A stretch of DNA of 64,000 nucleotides from Morella rubra (lineage: Eukaryota > Streptophyta > Magnoliopsida > Fagales > Myricaceae), in the NCBI GenBank assembly GCA_003952965.2, contig CM025854.1, positions 26,999,462 to 27,063,461 on the forward strand. Reading direction: 5' to 3'. Below, in pieces: positions 50,401 to 60,304 of this stretch; within the stretch, counting starts at the first letter, position 1; every line of letters begins with the position of its first letter. The notes beneath the pieces were generated by a model, which ran no database searches, was not told the DNA's origin, and saw only the letters and a list, made by a program, of their open reading frames with translations. A program made the translations under genes and the position numbers.

Positions 50401-50663
50401 AAGTTAGGGTCTAAATTAAGTTTTTCAAGAACGAAGCTATTTTGCAACGTTTTCAAAAGATACAGTCCCGCAGTATCCAATTGTCACTTCTTTGTCTTAG
50501 CAAATAATCCGGTACGTGTATTTCAATATTTTTAATGATTTTAGTTCTTAATTTTTAATATTTTAACTCTAAGACACTTTTGTATTACGAAGTAAAAAAA
50601 TTTAGATGTCATTTCGCCTTAGGAATTTGTCTCTCCTTAACTAAAATTTTGGTTCCGCCACTG

Positions 50664-50671
50664 CACACAGC
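50664..50671. repeat. 8-bp target-site duplication (right) CACACAGC
   Basis: Identical to 44092-44099, directly after the hAT terminus. Confidence 0.92.
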
Positions 50672-51230
50672 AAGACAATCACCTTCAAAGGAGATGAGAT
50701 GAAAGTCAAGAAGAACCGCCTCCCTAACAGCAAAGAGGGATGCCATGGCTTCTCCCATAATATGAGTACCTGGGCTGGGGGAAAACTCTTTGCCCACGCA
50801 AAGAGTAAAGAACCGTCTGCATCTCTAGAGACAGCTGCTACCATGGAAACATGAGAACGAGTAGCGACATCGAAGTTAATTTTCATATTTGACGGGGGGG
50901 GGGGGGGGGGGTGGGGAACCAGCGAGGAGAAACCTCAGTCAAAGTCCAAGCCCTCTGATGGTCAGCAAAGAGCCTATGAATCTGGAGAACTGTGGCATGC
51001 ACATTTACGGGACCACCAGAATGGACCGCCTGGTTCCGGGAAAGTTCAAAGTTCCCTTTACTTGTTCTGAAATGGGCCAAGTGGCCCTCATTATGTACCA
51101 CCAAATCGGGCCACATCCAAACTGTACTCATATATACATAGACAGAAAGGGCCTCAAAGTGCCTCTGAGCCCGCTTGGGCTATCAGCCAATTTAGTACTG
51201 AATGAGGAGATACATGAACTGACTTCATGC
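50672..51230 (-). pseudogene. LINE RNase H domain remnant, N-terminal part
   Basis: Minus strand: frame one reads LVVHNEGHLAHF ... LSRNQAVHSGGPVNV ... WTLTEVSPRWFPTP. Then, across an 18-base homopolymer (50894-50911), another frame reads NMKINFDVATRSHVSMVAAV, and a third reads MGEAMASLFAVREAVLLDFH ... SFEGDCLAVC up to the insertion point. 'KINFD.A', 'GEA.A...A..A' and 'EGD.L' are the successive catalytic-region motifs of plant LINE RNase H. At least two frameshifts make it a dead copy. Confidence 0.82.
50894..50911. repeat. 18-base poly-G tract
   Basis: Homopolymer within the LINE remnant, at the proline-rich hinge just before the RNase H domain. The reading frame changes across it. Confidence 0.95.
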
Positions 51231-51661
51231 AAGTTAGGTAAGGTCGTCCAGGGGAACTCATACAAATGATGGAATGGATGAGTCCATGAACCTATGAGAA
51301 TTAAGAAATGATTTTCTGAGGTGATGGAGGCTCTAATTTGAGTTGAAGATTTAATTGTATACCTTCCTTTAGTTACTTTCTGTTCTCTTTATATTTAAAT
51401 TTGTACTTATTATCGTTAGACTCTTTAATTTTCTTTCTGGCAAGTCAAGTCTTTCCTCTTTTTTTTTTTTTGGTGGCTCTTCCTTCCTTCTTCCTCCGTT
51501 TGGACTATACAAAACTCAAAATTTTGAAGTAGCTAATGATCAACTGCGTACGTTCAATACACACAACTTGAGAGGCAGAAGTAGCTAATCATGATCAAGA
51601 CCCTGGTTATTTGAAAAAAAAAAAAGTGGCTACTTCCTCCTCTTTAAAACATCATGCATGA

Positions 51662-52174
51662 TTACCATCCGAGCAAGTTCCGACTTGTTTCTAATGAAGC
51701 AGCCTCATGATTACGCCGACGTTGACGAGGCAAATCAGTTAGAGGGTCTAGTCCATCAGAATCAGAGTCGGTATCACCTGAGAAATCCAAAGGACGGCAA
51801 TGCTTTCCCCTCAAGATTGGCTTCCTCCAAATTGCTTCCTCATTATCATGATCATAGTCGCCGTGATCTTCTTCTTCTCCTTCTGCCTGCAACGTCTTCC
51901 TCCAAGAAATCTTCTTGACCCTTGAAAGAGCTCTGCTGCTGATACGGCCTGTGCACAACTTTGAGATCAGAGACTTTTTCTCGCTCGGTTGGAAGGTTCT
52001 TTCGTCCTTCGGTCTCACTAATTTCTTGTTCTTTTCAGAACCCCATAACAAGTACGCTATGATGGGAAGTAAGGAAAATATCGAGATTAGGATGAAGAAA
52101 AAGGTGATCACAGCCGTTAAAAAAAACGGAAGATTATGCATGGGGATGCTCGGTAAACAAATCCTGGCCATCAT
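51662..52174 (-). CDS. small single-pass membrane protein of a plant-specific family
   Basis: 170 residues, single exon, stop TAA at 51662-51664. The first ATG is at 52174 (MMARICLPS; a second ATG follows directly). Residues about 15-45 form one long hydrophobic segment (LPFFLTAVITFFFILISIFS...) ending in a WG, followed by a basic stretch (KNKK) and a Ser/Lys-rich, then acidic region (EGEEEDHGDYDHDNEE). The segment WRKPILRGKHCRPLDFSGD resembles the conserved 'W+..I+.GE+C.P.DFSG' block of an uncharacterised plant transmembrane family. The C-terminus is Arg-rich. Function unknown. It lies 0.6 kb from a second small membrane protein gene on the same strand. Confidence 0.75.
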   Translation of the reverse strand: MMARICLPSIPMHNLPFFLTAVITFFFILISIFSLLPIIAYLLWGSEKNKKLVRPKDERTFQPSEKKSLISKLCTGRISSRALSRVKKISWRKTLQAEGEEEDHGDYDHDNEEAIWRKPILRGKHCRPLDFSGDTDSDSDGLDPLTDLPRQRRRNHEAASLETSRNLLGW

Positions 52175-52622
52175 CACCGTCTAGATAATTAATTGAGCAA
52201 ATTGGAAAGACATGGAGTAATAGGAGTAAGAGGAGAGAGTTGAACGAAGAAGGGAGGCAGAGAAACAGACTCTATAAGTTACCAGTCCTTGCATTTTAAT
52301 GGAGTCATCCAACTGCATGATGCTGACATGGCACATTATTATTGGGGAATGCCAAGTGGATGCACCGTGTTTTACCAGTTGCATGAAGTTGACGCGCGAG
52401 TTGACTCGGAGTCGTCTTCGCACGTTTTGAAGTCGTTTGTAAGTTCTCTGTTTCTGGAAAAAACAATTAGCACCTTTCCCTTTTTCGTTTTGGTAAGTTA
52501 GACATTGAGTTTTTCTTTTTTCCAAGATATTTGCATCATTAGCAGCTGATTTTTTACTGATTTCAATCAGATTTTACTAATTTGAATCTTCTTCTATAAA
52601 GAAAACAATAAACTGCTCGATC

Positions 52623-52660
52623 TGATCTCAATACACAAAACGAGAGAGAGAGAGAGAGAG
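52623..52660. repeat. (GA)n microsatellite
   Basis: GA tract at about 52641-52662, upstream of the gene starting at 52174 and downstream of the gene at 52823-53041. Confidence 0.85.
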
Positions 52661-52822
52661 AGACCCATTTTTCGCACAATTAGAAGAACATATTGAAGAA
52701 GTGCACGTACTCATAAACATTGTTCATGTATTATTATAAGCCGATTAAACCTGTAAAACACAACTTACAGACATTAGCACACATTAGGACAACCCCATCA
52801 CGAGCTTTCACCAAAGAAGATA

Positions 52823-53041
52823 TCAAATCGGAATTGCGTTGGAGACAGATGGGTAAACAACGGTGGCTGGATGGGCCATGATACGGCGGCCCTTCATGTG
52901 GCGAAAGCAATAGACCAAAGCCCCCACCGGCCACTCCACAATAGCAGCGACGATAAACGCCAAGAACCCAAGAGTCGGACCAACCACCTTGCACCGGCAA
53001 GGGTTGCTAGTCGTGCCACATTGAACACACACCGGAACCAT
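52823..53041 (-). CDS. 72-aa Cys-rich small membrane protein
   Basis: 72 residues, ATG at 53041, single exon. The N-terminus carries C-x2-C-x6-C-x-C (VCVQCGTTSNPCRCK), a possible zinc-binding knuckle. A hydrophobic segment follows (VVGPTLGFLAFIVAAIVEWP, continuing to VYCF), then the basic RHMKGRRIM and a tail HPATVVYPSVSNAIPI. I recall near-identical short proteins in other land plants, sometimes labelled membrane lipoprotein, so strong constraint is likely; no function is established that I know of. Its ORF is intact and the ATG is the only upstream Met. Confidence 0.8.
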   Translation of the reverse strand: MVPVCVQCGTTSNPCRCKVVGPTLGFLAFIVAAIVEWPVGALVYCFRHMKGRRIMAHPATVVYPSVSNAIPI

Positions 53042-56039
53042 ATTGAGAGAGAGTTAAAGTGAGGAATAGACTATCAAGAATACGAAGAAGCAAATTTCTG
53101 TGATCAAGTTCAGGAGGTAAACGATGCGCAACATGGCTTCTGGGTGTCGAGGAACCTCGAATCTTATAGGGTAGCGTCGAACTTTGAGAGAGTGATGGTT
53201 TAGTGGTGACCGACGGGTGCACTACGTGTCATAGTGTCGAAGTGGTTGGCTGTACACGTGCTGTCAGAATATAAGGGATTGGACAGATGTTATCCTTTCA
53301 ATCCTTGGGGTGCTATCTTTCGGCGGGACACTGCAATTGGGCATCGAGTCTTTTAAGGAGGGTTTGTTTGTCTTCTAAAATTTTTACCATATTAAACATA
53401 TTTTATAAATTTTAAAAAATTTTATATTTTTATATATACATTTCATATTTTTTATAAATTTTAATAATTTTAACAAAAAAAAATTTTAAAATTTTAAAAA
53501 TATTTTTTAAAATTTCGGTAAACAAACGCCTCTTCGTGTGTCCAGACGGTAAATGTAGCCAGGAAACTTTACTGGATGCCTTATCTTCCTTGGACCAACG
53601 AAAACATGACAACATAGAGAGACAAGGGGGAGATTTTTTTGTTTTCGTGCGAAGATGTCGGAATAATGACGGGAGGGGAAAGCCCCCAGAGAAAATAGGA
53701 TTAGGGGGTAGGGGGAAAAGGAGCATTTATAAATAACCATGAAAGGAAAATGAAGCCCATAGTTACTATTGTATGTCGAAGCCCAATATTTTTCTGTCCA
53801 AGCTAGTCCAAGCCCAAATTTTTGGGCCAGGGCCGAAGTCAGGAGGAAGGATTCAATCTTTTCTCACAGGGCATTTAGGTTTAGGTCCTTCGGAAACCGA
53901 CTTGAGTGTATTTCTTAAGGAAATAGTCCCGCTGTAGACTGTAAGCGAAAGTGCCCACCAGGAGATGGAGGAGGGATAATATGTTGACCCATGGAAGCGA
54001 AGCCGTACTTGGAACAGCAAAATTGTTCCCCACGCATAGCTAGCTAGGAGTTTTAACTGAAGGAGAAATAGTTAATTGGAAATTTGCAGTACTCTAGGGT
54101 ATTGTCTTGTGTGGCCTGAATAGAGGCTACGCATGTGAGATTTGAGAAGGCCTGTGGCCAGTCCTAGAAGATGCAACTTCGCTATTCCATTTTTCAAGGA
54201 TTTTTGTGGCTGTGTATGGGTTAGAGGTGTTGGGCACTTGGCGGTAAATTGAAAGAGAAGGGGGGAAGGAAAACTAGATATTATAGAAACCAAGATGCAA
54301 ATTTATTAATATGCGGTGGGACATTGAAGTGGTTGAAGATTGTGAAGCTTCTCAATCACTCATCAATAAGCATGGAGTCCTTATGCCTAACTTTTTGTCC
54401 TCTTTATTCTTTCAAGAGACCATGATTATATATCCTGCTTGCTCTTGACACACTTTCGTGATAGTTGTATAGGAAAGGAATCACACTCACACCTCAGACC
54501 TGGTTGGCTGAGAATCCATTCCAGTAAAAGAATGGTTCCTGGCTTCGATGAAAAAGATAAAAAGTTAATGCCTTTTAGATCATTTGCCTGGGCATACGAT
54601 TCCTTCTAACTTATTAAAATGCAATTAACCTGAATGAAATGGGCCATTACGTCGTTGGATAACCACATTTTACTTGTAAAATTATCACAAAAACATATGA
54701 CACAGTGAAGTATATATATAAAGCACAATAATTATGGTACCGTACGTGATGAGAAGTACTGATACCAAGGAAACATCCTTCCGAATGTAAGAAACCAGGA
54801 TTAATATGTTCTCACTTCTCAGTCACTCGATGATCTGTTTGGATTTAAAAAAAAAACAATCTAATTTATTCGAAAAGATGTACTTACGATCGATGTTTCT
54901 CCTTTTGAAACGATATTAAAGATTACGGTAAGTGGTCCAAGGCTTAATATAATTAAGTTCATTCGAAATAGATATCACGCTAACCGCGGGCATCATAATT
55001 AAAAGCATGCACAAGTGGAAGAATAACGCCAGCCTTACGCTTTATGTAAAGTGCAGGGATGTATTCCCTAGCTGGAGAGACTCGCTCAAAGCAGGCTTAA
55101 CTATGTATGGAGGAATTTCTCGCATCTCGGAATCAAGCAATAATTAAGACCAATAGCAAATATTCGACAGGTCTTTTAGTTAATCTTTCTACCTTTTTTC
55201 ATTGTTATACAGATCATAAAGTTATTTGATTTTGATCTCTCTCTTCAATTTCTTACTTATACAAAGTATTGAGTCGGTCATTAATTAAGATTTTCGGCAT
55301 AAACTAACTGTCTTAACCACCTTAGCTGACGTAATAATTAATCATTCAAACTTCTCCTCATGACCTAGAAGTATTTTGGGACAATAAAACTAACATTATT
55401 TCTACACATGCATATGGCAAAGGGGGAATAGATACCCATTGTCTCTAGCTAATATTGACGCTAGATCTTTGTAGGTGACCCCTCCTCAGCAAACCTAGCT
55501 AGAAGAATCAAGAAGGAAAGGGTTAATCCAGCTACTTTTCTGGTAAGGGCTGTAGCTGAAGATCTTGATCTTGTGCACCAGCTGGAGACCTGGAGAATGT
55601 CTCCATATATAATTACCACTTCCTAAGCTTAGTAAGTACTAACCCACGAAAGCGCAGCACCTACACCAACCCTAAAGCCCCCAATCAAAAGGTCGACATA
55701 AGGTCCCCTACATTTACTACAGCCACATGCAATTTGCTTTCAAAACCATATTGCATCCCCTTCATGAAGAGGCTCACCGCTCATTATAACAAGTCCCTCT
55801 CAACGCTCAACTGTGTACATTTTACCGACCTACCATTAACTGACACAAATAGCATGACCTTTAGTAGAGTTGTACATTTCCCATGCACCCAACGTAAGCC
55901 ATATTCGGTGCCCCAAGGATTCCTCCGTCCTTGCATCCGTCTTCTTATTCTCTCTTTGTAATCGACATCCCTTTCTTTCTGAACCCATTTGAATTGTCAG
56001 ACAAACACAAATCAGTCACAGTACACCTTTCGCCGGAAG
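53042..56039. other. 3-kb interval with no recognisable gene
   Basis: Head-to-head promoter space between the minus-strand small protein gene and the plus-strand proline-rich gene. AT-rich inverted motif around 53390-53520 ('attttaaaattttaaaaat'). Short open frames on both strands show no family resemblance. Confidence 0.6.
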
Positions 56040-56495
56040 ATGATATCGCCACGACATTGCTGGAGCCCTCAGAAGCTTCCTATGCTGCTGATGTTTCTGT
56101 TCATGTCATTTTCATTTGCAATGATCAGTGTTACGGCCTTTTCCCAGATGTTGGACGAAAAACAGCTGCCTCAAGGGGCAGATGCAGAAATAAAGTGCGG
56201 AACATGCCCTTGTCTGAACCCGTGTTCCCAGCAGCAGCTACCGGTACCACCACCACCACCACCTCCGCCTCCACCGCCTCCGGAACCTCCAAAGACTAAT
56301 CCTGCCACACAGTATTGCACTCCGCTTGCACCACCACCACCACGATTCGTTTATGTCACAGGTGTGCCGGGGGATCTGTATGCGAGTGATCCGTATAATA
56401 CTTGGGTGTATTACTCAGGCGCTGGACGGAATGTGGTTGCGGGGTTGCTGCTTTTGGTTGCATGTGGAGTGCTAGAGCTGACAGTGATCGGGTGA
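56040..56495 (+). CDS. secreted proline-rich protein, possibly GPI-anchored
   Basis: 151 residues, single exon. The open frame runs upstream to 55989 but the first ATG is at 56040 (MISPRHC). A hydrophobic stretch at residues about 14-36 (PMLLMFLFMSFSFAMISVTA) is the probable signal sequence. The mature part has a Cys cluster KCGTCPCLNPC, a run of 12 prolines, then YCTPLAPPPPRFVYVTGVPG and a Tyr-rich block ending YYSGAGRN. The last 20 residues are hydrophobic (VVAGLLLLVACGVLELTVIG), as in GPI-anchor signals, with the preceding S-G-A-G as a possible omega site. This layout matches plant 'proline-rich family' or extensin-like small wall proteins. A cell-wall or outer plasma-membrane location is inferred. 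A later Met (MLLMFLF) could also start it. Confidence 0.82.
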   Translation: MISPRHCWSPQKLPMLLMFLFMSFSFAMISVTAFSQMLDEKQLPQGADAEIKCGTCPCLNPCSQQQLPVPPPPPPPPPPPPEPPKTNPATQYCTPLAPPPPRFVYVTGVPGDLYASDPYNTWVYYSGAGRNVVAGLLLLVACGVLELTVIG

Positions 56496-59400
56496 CTGAC
56501 GCTAATATACAGCAGGGCTGCTCTGTCTAAATAATCGGTTCTTAGCATTTGTCTAATGAAAATTATTGGGTTTTTTTCTTATGTTAATTAGTGTACTCTT
56601 CTCCTCTCCAAAATATAGTGGGTGGTCCACTTTAGAGATTGAAATGCGTCTTCTTTTTGTTTTGCCTGCAGAATAATTGAACTTTTCAGTTTTACGAAAA
56701 TCAAAGGTAATTTTATTCAGTCTGGTGTATAGCCCATAGAGACTCAACTTTTAGTAGAGCACGATGAAAAAAGTGAAAAGGAATGTGTTGATAATTAGAA
56801 TGATAACTAAAATAATAAGAAAACCCCATTAACGAGAGTTTGAGTTCCTTGCTCATGAAGAAAGGGTGAGACAGAAAACATAGACGGGGAGGTTCAGTCA
56901 AGCGTTATGTATTGGTTTTTGGCACGCAGAAACAAGAACTTCAGGAGATACACAGGGTCATGCCCCAAGGGAGATACACGGGTCCAGCTGAAGTTACAAC
57001 AAGAAATCTTCAGGATCAACCCTGTGCAATTTGAATCAGAAGGAAGAAACGACAAAAAAATTCAAAGGTGGTGTGCATGTCAATAAACAAAATAGGGGTT
57101 CACTAAAAGATGCTGTCCTCCAGGTTCCACCCAGAACCCACCTGTCTGTTAACGGGAGTGTCTTCCACATTAAGTTCAATGTTGAGGGTTTTCACCCAAA
57201 TGAATGATACTCATTAATTTTAGTATGAAAACGTACCCATTTCTAATGGTTGAACAGGAAAATTATCTTCATCCTTTGGGTCTTATATATCTCTGGAAGT
57301 CAAGCCACGGATTTTTATGATTTACATTGTAACCCAATTTTTTGTGTCGCTTACCCAGAACAAAAAAAAATTCTGATGTCCATGACTTTTGGCGTTTAGC
57401 TGGCCTCAGCTGTCCTCTTTATTCGATATTGTTAGCCACCGGTCTCTCATATTTTCAGCTATTCGGGTCATAATATGAGGTAGCTACTTCTTACACCACC
57501 AATTTAAACCTCCCTGTTGCTACCTCAGCCTTTGGTCTTTCAAATTGTAATATTTCGTTGCTAATATTACTCCTGGCCATGAAATTGGGCCACAGCCTGC
57601 AAGAACAATGTGCATGCATTGATCTGACAGATTTCTGCCAAAAATAAATTATCCATCATGATCAAATTAGGTGCATTCACGTGCACTGGGACTTACTAGA
57701 TATTTGAAACCCCTGCGTAAGAATCTAGAAACGTGCATTTACGATTCCACAACATTGTTGCACTTTCTTGCTGTCAGTGACACAGTGCTACCCCAACCCG
57801 AAGAGTTTTAAATAAATATCTGTCCCAACATACTTGTGGGCTTGTTGCTGTCTATTCCATCTAGAAGGAACGTAATACCAGGTTATAAACAAGGAAACAT
57901 AGAAATGTTGCCCAGGTTTTTCTGGGAGGTGGTTCGAGTGGTGAGAAGCAAAGTTTGCTCTTTTCAAAGGTCTCTTGATGGGAGTCACCGGGAGAGTGAG
58001 TTGAGATTCTGGATGGGGTAAGTGTATTTTGCTGCTGTGTTGTTGGAGTTTTATCCACTAGCTACAGGTTTGCTGTGCTGCTGCTACTCTGTTTCTACTC
58101 TGCTGTTAGCTCTGTATCTGTTATATGCTCTGTACTTATTATTTTGTATCTGGTTTTATACTCCTCTGTTGATGTAATGTTTGAATCCACCGTGTACAAT
58201 CCTCGTATCAATGAACTATTACTTACCCAAAAAAAAAAAACATACTTGAGGGCCAGAGCCTCAGAGTATGACAGATTAACGTCCTTTACCATATATTATA
58301 TATAGTCTCTATTATATGAAGTTCTTCAGTAGGCGAAAAAGAAATGCAGAACTTAGCGAATGACCAAAATAGTCAGCATAAAAGACAAACGTATGGAGAA
58401 GAAAATAAGAGAGAAAATCTCCACTAAGACATTCTAGAGAGAGAGTCTCTCTCCAGAATTTTCCCCTCCTTGTCGGCTGCACCTCCCCTACCACCTCCTT
58501 CTCTGATGGCGGGAGGAGCAGAGCTCCTTCCGCCCCTCTCTCCTCTTTTGCTCTTGTCTTTTGTGACTGGATCCCTCAATAAACCCTCCTTCCGGTCACT
58601 TTTAGGGGCTTTTTTCAAGAAGCTTTGGTGGCTAGATCTATGCTTTTCTAGAGGCTTTTGAAGACCACGACCGGCGGGGACGACATCTACATCGACTGGA
58701 GAAGCTTTCTGCACTAGCCAACTAGCAACGGGACGACGTGTGTAATCTCACGCATCCGTCCCTTTATATTCATTTTTCAGCGGCAGGTGATCCTCTTTAG
58801 TATGCACAAATTAGGTGGTTGGCATCTGGATGTCTAGGCGCTCCTCGTGGTCATCTCCGATGACCGACCGGGCAGCGTGTGTATCCCACGCGCCTCCCCA
58901 CTTTTAGATATGCCCGGTTTATCGCTTCCAGCTGCTGATCCTGCCACCCTTTTCCACCATTGGCTTTCCTTTTCCACTATTCGTCTTAACTTGTTGCCCT
59001 TCACGAGCCTTTCACCCTTTATGAGTCTCTACCCGCCCTTTTGGGCTTGGGTTTCTAAGGCCATTTTGTCCCTTTGCTCGTTGGCCCATTGCCTCTCCGG
59101 AGGGTCTAACACACCCCTTAAAGCATGTACTCGAGGTTTTCAAACCTCATTGATCTTAATAAAAGCTTGCTATTTTGACTAAAAAAAGCTGATTTGCCTG
59201 GTGATTTACAAGTGATTCCGATAGAAGAAATGAAATTTCCAAACAATCGAATCCAAAATTTCACAAGAACTATATTCAAAGGAGTGGTAGGACAGCCATC
59301 CGACGCCGTGGAATGTACAGAATTTCTTACCTCGTCATATTAGACCAAATTGACCCAAGACACTCGCATAACGCCCATAAGAATTTGCCAACCGAACATA

Positions 59401-60304
59401 AGAGGTCACTTTTCCCCAGAAATGGTTCTTGCTGGGAGAGGGGTGCTTTCCTCCCAGAACGCCAAAGAAGCTCAGAGGATGCTACCTTTTCGGATCACAT
59501 AAATCTAGCCACAAACCTGTTCTCGGTATTGCTAGGAGAACCCTGCTAGCAGCACTGGTGTATACCTCGAGGAGAGAGAGGAACTCCTGGATGCATGGGT
59601 GCATGGCCAGGAGACCAGATGTCTTGGGAGAAGTTGCCTTCTAGGAGACAGCTAAGCTTAATTTCCTGGAAAACCACAAGACCACACCTTACAATTGCGA
59701 AGTGGAGACGAAGTGGCTCTGCCCGAGTCTACGTTCAGAGAGCCCAAGTTGGCCGGGGGTTATCCATGCGTTGAAGAGCTGGTTATTTACTCGTTGGACC
59801 CGGGTTAGACTAGCCGTGCCTGGAGTGGGATTGCGACAGGATCCCTTCTGTGGTTTAGAACTCTATGGCTGTGATGTGATAACGTGGGTATTGACGGCCA
59901 TAGCCCGTGGACTTTCTTTTGTATTTAATATACTTTCGAAACAAAATAGATAAACGCAACAGAAAAACATTTATTTCCTCTCATCTAACAAATTCATAAA
60001 TTACACACTGTATAGCAGAGTACACTGACCATTGGATATAATTAGAATACACACTTGCGATATAGCTGTCAACCTCCCCAAGGGAAAGGGCCTTTTCTTT
60101 TGCTCCCAATCCTCTAGCAAAAATGCCTTGGCTACAGAACAATGACATCTACCCAATATATGCGATAACCGTGACCAACCCAAAGAGGGCAGCACTATTT
60201 CTGTGCGACCCATCGATTGCAGGTCAGGATGCGTTACAGTGTTTCTGCTTTTGTGGAGCTACTCCCCCAAGGGAGACAGTGTCACTCAGAGGAGAACGTT
60301 TCTT
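56496..60304. other. 3.8-kb interval between convergent genes, mostly repeats
   Basis: Contains 3' flanks of the proline-rich gene and of DEGP7, a non-LTR insertion (57837-58238), and a pyrimidine-rich block (58437-58620) leading into sequence ending 'aataaaagcttgctattttgac' plus an A-run near 59187. The latter may be a deleted LINE. No credible gene seen. Confidence 0.55.
57837..58238 (+). mobile_element. short non-LTR retroinsertion with poly-A tail and target duplication
   Basis: A 10-bp direct repeat AACATACTTG lies at 57827-57836 and 58239-58248; the second copy directly follows a run of A (from about 58229). Poly-A plus target duplication is the signature of target-primed reverse transcription. 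The body has no A/B box at its start, so it is more likely a 5'-truncated LINE or a processed transcript copy than a SINE. Confidence 0.75.

Larger units (their letters stand above)
44100..50663. mobile_element. 6.56-kb hAT-family element hosting nested insertions
   Basis: Terminal inverted repeats CAGTGGCGGATCCA (left) and CAGTGGCGGAACCA (complemented right) match 13 of 14. The 8-bp duplication CACACAGC flanks both ends. The same ends occur in the 103-bp MITE at 3917-4019. No transposase is visible, so the element is probably non-autonomous. Most of its length is later cargo: a CACTA element (44598-48840) and an LTR-like block (about 49440-50400). The host coding sequence it interrupts is a LINE RNase H domain. 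Confidence 0.88.

Noticed and set aside
58437-59187. pyrimidine-rich block ending in 'aataaaagcttgctattttgac' plus A-run, resembling a deleted LINE
   Set aside because: No reverse transcriptase or RNase H motifs and no flanking duplication; left only as a comment.
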